64,000 bases of DNA, taken from NCBI GenBank assembly GCA_047921215.1, contig JBLRWO010000016.1, positions 24,649-88,648 of the forward strand, read 5' to 3'. The position numbers and the translations under genes were made by a program. This DNA comes from RECM01 sp047921215. Lineage in GTDB: Bacteria; Bacteroidota; Rhodothermia; Balneolales; Cyclonatronaceae. The notes beneath the pieces were generated by a model. The model was not told the origin of the DNA and ran no database searches. It saw only the letters and a list, made by a program, of their open reading frames with translations. Below are positions 35,799 to 45,092 of the stretch, in pieces. The stretch's first letter is position 1. Each line of letters starts with the position of its first letter.

Positions 35799-36511
35799 GC
35801 CATGCTGGATTATAATGTAGAGATTAGACCCAAAAGCCCTTCCAGAGCAGTCGGCCATAAATACAATACAAAACATTTAAATCTGGTGCAATATTTTGCA
35901 ACAAAATTTTCATTCATTGTAAAATTACTTGCAGAACCCCGCTCATCCTCAGCAGGCCTTATCAGAAGCGGATCTACCACACCATACCCGTACCCGCACG
36001 GTACATCGGAAATCTTGCAAACGGGTATCACGGCGGGTTAAACATGGGTCAAACCCGGGTTCATACCGATAGATATCATATTGATTTAACAATGACTGTA
36101 AGCGCTTTTGAAGTGCAATTTCAATAACACCCGCATCGATGAGCCATTTCACAAGCCTGAATTGAAATACCCGATCAATCTTAATGATCAGGTTTACATA
36201 ACAGGGTTCAACCCGCCGGCCGGACGACTCATCTCCGGGTGCAACGTCAACAAATATACGCCAGATTATCACCTGAACATCCGACACTGCAGTTTCTGCT
36301 GATGACAGACTATTATATTGTGATAAATTATTGATATTATTATATTCTTACATGTTATTGCACTTATTTTGCATTATAATTCATTTTTTGCACAATTAAT
36401 TTGCAAAACAGTAAATAATTTCTTTATTTGACTTATATCATGCAGCCTGAGTAACCACAATGTGTGATTTGCACCTATAAATGTATAAATAAACAATTCA
36501 GTGAGGATACT
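35799..36511. promoter_or_regulatory. Divergent control region between susC and the module protein
   Basis: About 710 bp without a gene. TGTAAGCGCTTTTGA (36097-36111) has the AAGCGCTT core common in LacI-family operators. TGCAATATTTTGCA (35887-35900) is a 5-4-5 inverted repeat in the susC leader. TTGCACTTATTTTGCA (36358-36373) and TTGCACAATTAATTTGCA (36388-36405) precede the plus-strand gene. These are candidates for sugar-responsive control by the LacI proteins encoded downstream. Confidence 0.4.
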
Positions 36512-37417
36512 ATGAAGATTAACGCTACAATAAAATGCCTGATACTTGGTATGCTATTACCGCTTTATCTCGCTTCGGGATTAAATGCACAGGTAATTGA
36601 AGCACCCGAGAGCCCCGGCGATCTGCAACTGCTCCCTCTGGTTCTCAATATGGACAACCAGGATGTAAACTGGGAAGGTTTCACTTTTTTCCCTTTCGAA
36701 GGCGCAGCACTTGAAAGAATCGCAAACCCTGATAAATCAGGTTTGAACGATACCGACTTCGTTCTGCAATACATTAAAGCAGCAGGCCAGCCATGGGCCG
36801 GTTTTTTCTACCATCTCGAAGAAGTAGTTACGGTGACCGACCAAACCGTTTTCAAAATGAAAGTCTGGTCGAACGTTGCTGACATTACTGCTCTGCTCAA
36901 GCTTGAGTTGCAAGCATTTCCGGATGTAAACACCGGCGACATGTTTGCAGATGTTACTGCATCCGGCGAATGGCTGGAACTTGAGTGGGACCTCAGTGGT
37001 ATCGACCGTGACGCTCCATGGGATCGGGTCGTAATTATTATGGACCTTCAGGGCCCTTCAGGAACCGGTGGCGATCGCTTCACCTGGTACCTCGACAATT
37101 TCTCATTCCTTGATGGTACCACCAGCATCGATCAGATCAGCACAGAAGTCCCGCAGGATCTTCAGCTGAAACAGAACTACCCGAACCCCTTCAACCCGAC
37201 CACAACCATCGAATTCGGTCTGGCAGACGCTTCTTTCACTACTCTTGAAGTGTACAATATGCTCGGTCAGAGAATGGCCGTTCTTGCCAACGAACAACTC
37301 GCTGCCGGATGGCACCGGGTTAATCTCGATGCCTCAGCTCTTTCAAGCGGTACCTACATCTACCGTCTGCAAGCCGGCGATCGTGTTGAAACCAGGAAAC
37401 TTATGCTGATCAAGTAA
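36512..37417 (+). CDS. Secreted beta-sandwich module protein with T9SS domain (putative surface glycan binder)
   Basis: ATG 36512 has AGGA 5 nt upstream and starts a signal peptide (cleavage near GLNAQ). Residues ~45-210 form one module resembling the two accessory modules of the GH16 at 28657 (FKMKVWSNVADI; TASGEWLELEWDLSGID; DRFTWYLDNFSFLDG). The T9SS sorting domain follows (NYPNPFNPTTTIEF; LSSGTYIYR). There is no catalytic domain. Placed beside susC, it could be the surface glycan-binding protein of the locus. Followed by a clear terminator. Confidence 0.85.
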   Translation: MKINATIKCLILGMLLPLYLASGLNAQVIEAPESPGDLQLLPLVLNMDNQDVNWEGFTFFPFEGAALERIANPDKSGLNDTDFVLQYIKAAGQPWAGFFYHLEEVVTVTDQTVFKMKVWSNVADITALLKLELQAFPDVNTGDMFADVTASGEWLELEWDLSGIDRDAPWDRVVIIMDLQGPSGTGGDRFTWYLDNFSFLDGTTSIDQISTEVPQDLQLKQNYPNPFNPTTTIEFGLADASFTTLEVYNMLGQRMAVLANEQLAAGWHRVNLDASALSSGTYIYRLQAGDRVETRKLMLIK

Positions 37418-37450
37418 GCACTCTTTTTCTATCATAGATGTCTTGAGACA

Positions 37451-37484
37451 AGGCTGCACGGATAAAACCGTGCAGCCTTTTTTA
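37451..37484 (+). terminator. Rho-independent terminator
   Basis: A stem AGGCTGCACGG with CCGTGCAGCCT, a loop of about six A/T-rich bases and a T-run (TTTTTTATTT), 34 nt after the module-protein stop. Confidence 0.93.
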
Positions 37485-37553
37485 TTTCATTCATTATGTC
37501 AGACATCACTGTTCATCCCCCCCCTTGTCAGGAAGTACGATATCCGCTAAATT

Positions 37554-37576
37554 AAGACAAAACTGTCTGCAATAAT
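37554..37576 (+). promoter_or_regulatory. NsrR/Rrf2-type operator candidate upstream of the 404-aa membrane protein
   Basis: Starts AAGACAAAAC and continues with TGTCT. Aligned to the ric element it shares TTAAGA.A.AA.TGTCT with the same spacing. The inner AGACA-AAAC-TGTCT is itself an inverted repeat. It lies 70 nt upstream of the start, the same distance as at ric. Confidence 0.45.
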
Positions 37577-37646
37577 CCCGGGTTGTCCGGCTTAAGACTA
37601 CTGCAACAAAATGAATCCTTGAACCTTTGTTTTGCACTCCTGACCC

Positions 37647-38861
37647 TTGCTCAAAAAGTACCTGATTCCATCCCTGTTCTACCTGATCGTAACCCTGGTA
37701 ACCGGGTGCTGGATTCGTCTGCAGTGGGCCGATCCGTCGATGATGGTTTTTAACCCCAAATTCCTGATCCATTCACACTCACATGTAGCCATGCTGGGCT
37801 GGCTGTTTCTTGCCCTGGCCGGTCTCATTGCCCGTTATGGCATGACGGAGAGTGGCCGCAGACAGATGGGCAACCCTGTTTATCTGGCCCTGCTTCATTT
37901 TTCGATTGGCGGCATGACCATAGCCTTTGCCCTTCAGGGCTACGCCTTCTATTCCATCCTGCTGTCCACCCTGTTCATACTGCTGTCGCTCTGGTTTGCC
38001 ATCATCTACTTCAGGCACGAGAACCCTGATGTATGTTCTCTTACAAGAAATTTTCTGAACGCAGCTGTATTCTGGATGGTGTTTTCATCGGTCGGTCCGC
38101 TTGCCCTGGCCGGCGGCACCATGATGGGCCCCGACTGGATTCGGGCATGGGTGGCCTTCTACCTTCACCTGCAGTTCAACGGATGGATTACGTTTGCCCT
38201 TATCGGGCTTATCATCGCATTCCTTGATAAAAACAACATCAGCATAAACCGGCGAAGCGGCACGGTTGCCTTCTGGCTGCTGTTCGCCGGCCTGTTACCG
38301 TCGATTGAACCGATGGTCAGAGAATTCACAGACAGCAAAGTCCTGCTTTATGCCGGAATTGCAGGATCATTCGCCGTATTTGCAGGATCCCTGGTAATCG
38401 GGGCTAAGCTGTTCAAACGTTCAGGCGATCGGATCCGACATCAAAAAGCGTTGTTCTTCACAGCTGTAATCGCTTTGCTTTTTAAGTCACTATTCCATGC
38501 CTTTGCCTCCCTGCCGGGTATCGGCGAGGGCCTGATCGCGACCCGTTATTTCGCCATCGGTTTTGTACATCTGCTTCTGCTCGGTTTTGCCAGCATGGCC
38601 GTGATCTGGCTCATCACTGTGCCTGCAATTTCTTCGCCACGGAACAACCTTATCAGTTACGGGACATGGATTTTCGTTTCGGGAGCCATCAGTATGATTC
38701 TACTTTTATTTGCATTCGGGATGTATCAGTATTTGCTTGTTCCCATTTTTCTGCCAGTACAATGGATCCTTTTGGGTACAGGACTGGTCACCCTCTCGGG
38801 GGGATGCATCATTCTGTATAACCTGATCCATAAAAGCAGTTTCCCAGAGAACCCGTCATAA
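37647..38861 (+). CDS. Polytopic His-rich membrane protein, heme-copper-oxidase-like, function unknown
   Basis: A 404-residue protein with about 12 hydrophobic helices, starting at TTG 37647. Conserved-looking histidines sit in or near helices: LIHSHSHVAMLGWLFLAL, FYLHLQFNGWITFAL, SLFHAFASLPG and IGFVHLLLLGFA. This resembles a Bacteroidota family of uncharacterised proteins whose HSH(V/I)A-GW helix recalls subunit I of heme-copper oxidases or NnrS-type NO-response proteins. I cannot assign it firmly. The operator-like element shared with ric suggests a role in NO or Fe-S stress rather than in glucan use, despite its position inside the sugar locus. Confidence 0.75.
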   Translation: MLKKYLIPSLFYLIVTLVTGCWIRLQWADPSMMVFNPKFLIHSHSHVAMLGWLFLALAGLIARYGMTESGRRQMGNPVYLALLHFSIGGMTIAFALQGYAFYSILLSTLFILLSLWFAIIYFRHENPDVCSLTRNFLNAAVFWMVFSSVGPLALAGGTMMGPDWIRAWVAFYLHLQFNGWITFALIGLIIAFLDKNNISINRRSGTVAFWLLFAGLLPSIEPMVREFTDSKVLLYAGIAGSFAVFAGSLVIGAKLFKRSGDRIRHQKALFFTAVIALLFKSLFHAFASLPGIGEGLIATRYFAIGFVHLLLLGFASMAVIWLITVPAISSPRNNLISYGTWIFVSGAISMILLLFAFGMYQYLLVPIFLPVQWILLGTGLVTLSGGCIILYNLIHKSSFPENPS

Positions 38862-39126
38862 TCCCGACGGGTAGATAACGGGTGCGAAATACCCGGGTAT
38901 GATTGCAAGTATATTAACTGAATGATCTACAGGATACCAGTCAAAATAATTTCATATTATGCACCAAAATCCGGTATAGCAGAACCGGTTACGTGTTCTT
39001 CGCCCGCCACGTCAACAATACAAAAAATGACAGGATACTGAATCTGACAATGTCTGAAAATATTGTTCTGCATGTATGTTTTTGACATCAAATTTATTAT
39101 CAATTGACAAACCTCAAAGATAGCAA

Positions 39127-40125
39127 ATGAAGGTTACACTACGGGATATATCCAAATCTACCGGGTACTCCCTTTCCACCGTATCGAGGGTGCTGAGAGG
39201 ATCCGACAAATACAGTTCAAAAACGGTTGAAAGCATTCTGAATGCGGCAAAAAAACTAAAATATCCGCTTGAACGCGTAAATACAGCAGGTTTTAACCGC
39301 CCCTACAATAACATTGCACTTATTACCAACTTCAAGGAAGGCGAATTCTATGCTTCCTTTTTCTACGGTTACATACAGGGTATACAGGAATCAGATTACA
39401 AGATTTCACTGATCAGTCTGCCGGAACCCAGGGCCATGTTCCGGAAGAACCTTGAGTGTTTGTATGATCAGCATTTCAGTGGGGCGATACTGTTCATACC
39501 AGAATTCACAAAAGAGGATTATGAAAACATACTGGAATACCTGCCTGCCGATTTCCTCGTGGTTTCGAATGCACTGATCGAAAATCCGGTACTTCCTACC
39601 GTAACGTTCGACGGTTACAGTGCCGGGCACAATGTTGCCGTACATTTCAAGGACCGTGGTTACAGCACTACGGGGATCGTAAAAGGGCCCAATTTCAAAG
39701 CGGAATCGCGTTTTCGCTACAACGGCTTCAGGGACTATATTGCACAACAGGATGGCATTGATTTGATTTTCGAATTTGAAGGCGATTTCACCTACGATGC
39801 CGGCTGCCGGGCCTTTGATGCCTATATGGCCCTGGAAAACAAACCACAGAGTATATTCTTCAGCAACGACCTGATGTGCCACGGTTTTCTTCAGTCTGCC
39901 CATAATGCCGGTTTATCGATTCCGGATGACGTGGCGCTGGCCGGATATGACGATCTCCCCATGTGCGTGCACTCCCATCCGAAACTGACCTCAGCAAAAA
40001 CGGATTTCCGAAGGCTTTCCCAGGCAACATTGCGGGTACTGAAGAATCAGCAGAACGCAACCCGTTCAGTAACCGGTGTACTGAGCCTGATCCCTGTCGA
40101 TGTTATCGTGAGGGAATCATCATAA
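39127..40125 (+). CDS. LacI family transcriptional regulator, paralog A
   Basis: A 332-residue repressor: N-terminal helix-turn-helix and hinge (TLRDISKSTGYSLSTVSRVLRGS, AAKKLKYPLERV) and a periplasmic-binding-protein-like sensor domain (IALITNF...; VTFDGYSAGH; FFSNDLMCHGFLQSAHNAGLSIPDDVALAGYDDLPM). Roughly half its residues match the next gene by eye. It presumably senses a sugar released from the glucan and controls the SusCD/GH16 promoters. The Cys in DLMCHG is kept in both paralogs. Confidence 0.95.
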   Translation: MKVTLRDISKSTGYSLSTVSRVLRGSDKYSSKTVESILNAAKKLKYPLERVNTAGFNRPYNNIALITNFKEGEFYASFFYGYIQGIQESDYKISLISLPEPRAMFRKNLECLYDQHFSGAILFIPEFTKEDYENILEYLPADFLVVSNALIENPVLPTVTFDGYSAGHNVAVHFKDRGYSTTGIVKGPNFKAESRFRYNGFRDYIAQQDGIDLIFEFEGDFTYDAGCRAFDAYMALENKPQSIFFSNDLMCHGFLQSAHNAGLSIPDDVALAGYDDLPMCVHSHPKLTSAKTDFRRLSQATLRVLKNQQNATRSVTGVLSLIPVDVIVRESS

Positions 40126-40380
40126 GCAGATAATGGCTCCCCAGGGTAACACGATCTGGCTGGTTTATACCAGGGGCCGGTATGTTCTCATGCCTGCAAT
40201 GACCGGTAAAAGCCCCTGCCAGCCGAACGGCCCGGAACATTTTTTTTAATAACCCGAAGTTGGAATTGTGAAAATTTTTATGCAAATTTGTTGCACGTGT
40301 TGCATGACCATTTGCCACGCCCGGATGGTCAATACTACTTTTACAACCTCTATATAAAATTCAGCTTATCTCCGTTTGCC

Positions 40381-41379
40381 ATGAAAATCACCATGCAGGA
40401 CATAGCCAATACAACCGGCTATTCCGTTTCGACCGTTTCGAGGGTGTTGAGCGGTTCAGGAAAAATTAGTGATAAAGCCCACAAAAAAATTATCAGCGCG
40501 GCACAGAAGCTTAAGTATCCTGTTTCGAGGATGCGTTCAGCAGAGCGTAACAGGGAAACACTGAATGTCGGACTTATCACCGATTTCCACCAGGGCGAAT
40601 TCTATGCATCCCTGTTTTACGGCTTTACAGAAGCTGCCAAGAAAACCGGTGTACGGCTTTCGCTTATCAGCCTGCTTAATCCCGAAAAGTCGCAAAAAGA
40701 GATCATGGATTACGTCAGCGAGCTGTACATCGATGGCCTTATTCTGTTTATTCCGGAATTCAACCGGTCCGATTATGAGGATCTTGAGAGAACCCTGCCT
40801 AAAGAGCTGCCGGTAATCTCCAATGCGCTCATCGAAAACCCCGTTTTTACCACCATCACTTTCGACGGTTACAGCGGCGGGCACACTGCGGCCCAGCATC
40901 TGATCAGCAAAGGATATACCAGTTTCGGTTTGATCAAGGGACCATTCACAAAAGCCGAATCCCGGTTCCGGTATAATGGCTTCAGGGATTTTATAAACAG
41001 CCACAACGGATCAAAGCTGATCTGGGAATGCGAGGGTGATTTTAACTACAATGCAGGCGTAAAGGCATTCGAGGAATTTAAAAAACTCGACATAAAGCCC
41101 AGGGCTGTCTTTGCCAGTAACGATCTGATGTGTCACGGGTTTATGGAGGCTGCCCGCTATCAGGGTATCCGTGTACCCGAGGATCTGGCTGTGATCGGTT
41201 ACGATGACCTGCCCATGTGTGTACACAGTCATCCATCGATCTCATCCATCAAAACCGATTTCCAAAAACTGGGTTCGGTTACCCTGAATGCGATGAAAGA
41301 AAAAATCCTGAACCCTGACCGGCAGATGGGAATTCTTTCGCTCATTCCGGTAAGTCTTTCGGCCAGGGAATCAAGTTAG
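40381..41379 (+). CDS. LacI family transcriptional regulator, paralog B
   Basis: ATG 40381 aligns exactly with the start of paralog A (TMQDIANTTGYSVSTVSRVLSGS). The same ligand-domain blocks are present, including FDGYSGGH, KAESRFRYNGFRDFI and SNDLMCHGF. Upstream (40281-40304) are three TGCA-containing steps (TGCAAATTTGTTGCAC, TTGCAT), similar in style to those before susC, which may reflect cross- or autoregulation. Tandem duplication with later divergence is the simplest origin. Confidence 0.95.
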   Translation: MKITMQDIANTTGYSVSTVSRVLSGSGKISDKAHKKIISAAQKLKYPVSRMRSAERNRETLNVGLITDFHQGEFYASLFYGFTEAAKKTGVRLSLISLLNPEKSQKEIMDYVSELYIDGLILFIPEFNRSDYEDLERTLPKELPVISNALIENPVFTTITFDGYSGGHTAAQHLISKGYTSFGLIKGPFTKAESRFRYNGFRDFINSHNGSKLIWECEGDFNYNAGVKAFEEFKKLDIKPRAVFASNDLMCHGFMEAARYQGIRVPEDLAVIGYDDLPMCVHSHPSISSIKTDFQKLGSVTLNAMKEKILNPDRQMGILSLIPVSLSARESS

Positions 41380-41414
41380 CAGGTGCTGCTGCTTACATCG
41401 TCTTTCGGCCCTGT

Positions 41415-41894
41415 TTATATACCGAAATTCAGCCTCAGCCCGGTCGTGAATACAAATTGGTCCAGTTCACTGATGGTGTACTTCAACTCACCAAACCAGC
41501 CGAGCAGACCGAAACTGTATTCCCCGCCAACCCCCGCATTTATACCGTATTCGGTGGTTTTCAGGGTTCCAAACTCCTGAGTGGCAGAATTAAGGCCGGT
41601 AAAAACATACGATGAAAAATTGAACTGCCTTACGAACTGAAATCCCAGGTTGATGTTGAATTCGTTCCATTTTTCCTTAACACCGATATCATCTTTTTCG
41701 AAAAACAGGATGTAGTCTCCGCTCAGCCTTAACGGCAACACGGGCAGCTGAATACCCGCCCCGAACTGCATTCCCAGCCCTTCAAATTCGGTGGCTGCAG
41801 CACCCCCCGCACCAATATATATCTGGGCATCGGCGTTTCGAACTCCTGCAAAAAGCGTAAGTGCGACAACAATGAACGGTACTAATGTCTTCAT
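41415..41894 (-). CDS. Small outer-membrane beta-barrel protein
   Basis: A 159-residue protein with a signal peptide (cleavage near NADAQ) followed by about eight amphipathic strands with Gly/aromatic alternation (IYIGAGGAAATEF; LRLSGDYILFF; YGINAGVGGEYSF) and an ending LRLNFGI. The size fits an OmpW/OmpX-like eight-stranded barrel. Convergent with the second lacI gene. Substrate unknown. Confidence 0.8.
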   Translation of the reverse strand: MKTLVPFIVVALTLFAGVRNADAQIYIGAGGAAATEFEGLGMQFGAGIQLPVLPLRLSGDYILFFEKDDIGVKEKWNEFNINLGFQFVRQFNFSSYVFTGLNSATQEFGTLKTTEYGINAGVGGEYSFGLLGWFGELKYTISELDQFVFTTGLRLNFGI

Positions 41895-42225
41895 ATCCTG
41901 TCCTCCTGGTTATGCGCTCCGGGCTGTGATCAGAATAACCTCAGCCGGGAAAACGGTTAATAAATAGTACATTCAGGATATCCGCGGTTTCGTAGAGATT
42001 TCCGAACATTCAATACTTATCCGGCATCGCTCAACATCCTTACTGCACACTAAAATAAAGAATACACCAAAATTTAACACATTTGTTTGGATAACATCAT
42101 TATATGCAGGCCGCGGTTTACTTATTTTGCCGCGGGTGAAATTTCCGGGGTCGCAATTGTGTTACTAATACCTGATATAATACTTGGATGTAATACTTCC
42201 TGATGAAACCCTTCAACACTGATCT
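41895..42225. other. Intergenic region between the barrel gene and msrB
   Basis: About 330 bp, AT-rich in the centre (42040-42110). It should hold the two divergent promoters, but no element matches a consensus well enough to call. No repeat seen. Confidence 0.35.
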
Positions 42226-42759
42226 ATGAAACGCCTTCTTCTTGCCCTGGTCCTGATTGCACTTGCAGTATCATCCTGCGATGCACAACTCCGTACTATA
42301 AATGATATGAGGGTACCGGCCCATAAACTGCCGGCCGCTGAATACAGTGGCGAACATATCGTGAAAAGCGAAGCTGAATGGAGGAAGGAGCTCCCGGAAC
42401 TGGCTTACTTTGTGCTTCGTGAAAAAGGAACGGAACCGGCTTTTACAGGTCCTCTGAACTACAATGAGGAACGGGGGGTGTACAAGTGTGCCGGATGCGG
42501 CCTTCACATATTTCATACCGATCAGAAATATGATTCCCGTTCGGGGTGGCCGAGTTTCTACGCCCCCTATATTGATGAACATGTTAAACTGGTTGATGAC
42601 GACAGTTTTAATGCTCTGCGAACAGAAGTGCTATGCCCGCGGTGCGATGGTCACCTCGGTCACGTATTCGACGACGGGCCGAAACCGACCGGACTTCGTT
42701 ATTGTATCAATTCAGCAGCCCTGACGTTTGAGAACAGTAGAATAAAGAATAAGGAATGA
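42226..42759 (+). CDS. msrB: Peptide methionine-R-sulfoxide reductase, exported lipoprotein form
   Basis: MsrB domain preceded by a signal with a lipobox-like VSSC (Cys18), so it acts in the periplasm or at the membrane. The zinc site is two CxxC pairs (KCAGCG and CPRCDG). The active site is in GLRYCINSAAL (resolving/catalytic Cys) with the SGWPSFYAP substrate loop and HLGHVFDDGPKPTG. It reduces Met-R-sulfoxide in oxidised envelope proteins. A cytosolic paralog lies at 45328. Confidence 0.93.
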   Translation: MKRLLLALVLIALAVSSCDAQLRTINDMRVPAHKLPAAEYSGEHIVKSEAEWRKELPELAYFVLREKGTEPAFTGPLNYNEERGVYKCAGCGLHIFHTDQKYDSRSGWPSFYAPYIDEHVKLVDDDSFNALRTEVLCPRCDGHLGHVFDDGPKPTGLRYCINSAALTFENSRIKNKE

Positions 42760-43219
42760 GGTATAAAGTAAAAGGAATGAGGAAGTGGGATTGCTGGCAG
42801 AGCGGCGCATCCACACGTCATACTTGAGCAAGTAATTTTGCCCGTTGCGGGCAACACTGTTTGGAGGGTGACCCCGTCATGGTGGATAACTTGTCACTGT
42901 TAGCACAAGCTGAAGAGCGCAGTCCTGAGCGCAGCGCCGCGGAGTCGAATGGCACAATTTCGTGTGAAGCACGGAATGAAGCCGAAGCATGCGTACAGTG
43001 CCACGCACTGCTCAGGGCACTACACTTTCGTAACTCCCTCCCTTTTTTAAGAAAGTGCTCTCCTCCGCCAGAAGCGGGGAAAAGAGCAATTTTACAGTTG
43101 GGCTCTTTGATTTGAGACGGTTGAATTCGAAACCGGGATGGTCTTTTTTTTGCGAAATGGTTGTGGGCAGGCCAGGGTATTTCCAGCGGTGTTAAACGGA
43201 AATGCTGCTGTTTTTTCTG
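42760..43219. other. Intergenic region with purine-rich and dyad-rich sequence
   Basis: Starts with AG-rich short repeats (GAATAAGGAATGAGG and similar). A middle part has GAGCGCAG twice (42915-42940). An 84-codon frame at 42861-43115 lacks family resemblance and I do not call it. GGAAGTGGGATTGCTGG near 42781 recurs in similar form near 45165, downstream of the purine repeats there. Confidence 0.4.
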
Positions 43220-45028
43220 CTATCCGATTGTCTGCAGAAATTGCATCAGCCTGCTGATAAACTCTTCCGGGTAGTAGACGTCGGTTTCCCGGTTATCGAA
43301 AAAGGGATTCATCAGTACAAGGCGGATGAGGCTTAACTCACCCGTGTCTGCAACGGCTTTCCATTCCGAGGTGAAGTCATCAATAAAGGCTTTATAATCG
43401 CTGCACCCCAGGCTTGTTTTTGAAACAAAAAAATCATGGTTCTCTTCGGGTGAAAAAGCCTCATAAATGGCCCGGGTTCTTCTGTTGATAACGCTGAACG
43501 CATCCCCTTTATCGGCAACGCAGAAACAGAGTACGTTGGTTTCGGCGTGCGGGTTTACACGTATGCGTTCCGAGGCTTCCGCAAACAGGCTTTCGAGTTT
43601 CATTCTCGACCTGATGGTCCGTTCCAGGATGATCCCATATCCGTTTCTGTTCAGACCAATCGACCGGGCCGTGAGCCAGGTCGAAACGGCACCGGCCGCG
43701 CTTCTCGATCCCTCAACCGTCTGCGGGCCCCGGTCTTCGGCATCCCTGAAGTTGATATAGGGTGCATGGGTCTTTTTATAGAAGTATTCCCTTTTGTTTT
43801 TGCACAGTATAGCCCCTGATGAGTAGGGCACATAACCCAGTTTATGCGGGTCGATCGTGATCGAATTGGCCTTGTGCATACTTTTCAGGGCTTCGGTCAT
43901 CGATTCCGAAATGAGGTCTTTTTTGTCGATATCGAGTGTGCAGAAAAAACCGCCATACGCCGCATCGATATGATGCCAGATGTGGATGCCATCCTGCTGG
44001 CGCCTGGTGTCAAGCAGATGCTGAACTTCGTGGATAGGATCGAAATCACCCAGTTCGGTGGTTCCGGCAATAGATACCACCATCATCACAGGCCGTTTTT
44101 CTTTCAGGGCCCGGTCCAGTTCACCCCTCAGTCCGGCAAGGCTGAGCCTGCCATTCCGGTCGGTAGGCACGCCCCGGAAGGCCTCCTCCCCCATCCCCAT
44201 AATGTCGAGACTCTTATTCCATGAATAGTGCTTGTTGTTGGGAACCAGGGCAACCGGACCTTCATACGCAAAGCCAAACAGTTTTTCATAATCTTTAATG
44301 GTTCGCAGGGCGCCTGATTTCAGAAAATTATAGCGGTCGAGAAGTTCGTCTTCCACCCGGTCATCAACCCTGAGTTTATCGTAGTACTCCCAGCCCATGT
44401 GCGCGGCCTCAATCAGACCGATAGAACTTCCTGCAGCCCTTGCAGCTGCCCCTGCTGCCAGCCACTTGGCCATTCTGCCACGGGCTCTCAGGCAGCTTTC
44501 CAGATTTGCCAGTGTTCCGCCCGACGTAAAATGGCCGTTCCCCTCCTCCGGCCTGTAGCGCACCATTTTCATCAGTTCGTGGATGGCTTCCTCCTCAATC
44601 TCGATACCTACGCGGGAAGCCTCGCCCGAAATATTGTTCGGATTGTGCAGAATAGTGATGAGATGGCCGAGCAGGGCCGGCATGGAGACTTCCGTGAGCA
44701 TGTGGCCGATGTACCGGGGCGAGAAGCTCGGCATTTCGTCCTGGAATCGCAGCATCAGTTCATGAATCCGGGTCCTGAATTCCTCCCTTTTTGCCAGAAA
44801 ACGCACCGATTCCTGATCCGCTACCGATATGGCACGTCCGTCGCCGGGGTACAGAAGCCGCCGCCAGGCAAACCAGTTGTCGAGAATCTGCATCACCAGC
44901 TCCCGCAGCCATGGCGCGTTTTCCGATTGCGGCCCGAGGAAGAAACTTTTAAGGGCAACCTCTTCAGGACTGCACGGTTCCGGTGTGATCCCGCTAGCTG
45001 TTACCCGTTTTTTCTGCTGATGTTGCAT
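43220..45028 (-). CDS. PLP-dependent group II amino acid decarboxylase-like protein
   Basis: A 602-residue fold-type I PLP enzyme. Visible are GHFTSGGTLANLE (phosphate/ring binding), the IWHHIDAAYGGFF aspartate, and the PLP lysine in SITIDPHKLGYVPYSSGAIL. This layout fits the glutamate/tyrosine/aromatic decarboxylase superfamily. The longer ~600-residue form with C-terminal FISRLMQFLQTIG resembles tyrosine decarboxylase-like bacterial members more than GadB. The substrate cannot be named. It is monocistronic, flanked by the two msrB genes in convergent/divergent orientation. Confidence 0.85.
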   Translation of the reverse strand: MQHQQKKRVTASGITPEPCSPEEVALKSFFLGPQSENAPWLRELVMQILDNWFAWRRLLYPGDGRAISVADQESVRFLAKREEFRTRIHELMLRFQDEMPSFSPRYIGHMLTEVSMPALLGHLITILHNPNNISGEASRVGIEIEEEAIHELMKMVRYRPEEGNGHFTSGGTLANLESCLRARGRMAKWLAAGAAARAAGSSIGLIEAAHMGWEYYDKLRVDDRVEDELLDRYNFLKSGALRTIKDYEKLFGFAYEGPVALVPNNKHYSWNKSLDIMGMGEEAFRGVPTDRNGRLSLAGLRGELDRALKEKRPVMMVVSIAGTTELGDFDPIHEVQHLLDTRRQQDGIHIWHHIDAAYGGFFCTLDIDKKDLISESMTEALKSMHKANSITIDPHKLGYVPYSSGAILCKNKREYFYKKTHAPYINFRDAEDRGPQTVEGSRSAAGAVSTWLTARSIGLNRNGYGIILERTIRSRMKLESLFAEASERIRVNPHAETNVLCFCVADKGDAFSVINRRTRAIYEAFSPEENHDFFVSKTSLGCSDYKAFIDDFTSEWKAVADTGELSLIRLVLMNPFFDNRETDVYYPEEFISRLMQFLQTIG

Positions 45029-45092
45029 CCGAACCTTTTTGATTGTTTATCACTCGTTTAAAGATACGGAGTGAGTTGAACATTAGAACAAT

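Noticed and set aside
42861..43115. 84-codon plus-strand gene
   Set aside because: No ribosome site and unusual composition; it reads through repeat-like spacer sequence.
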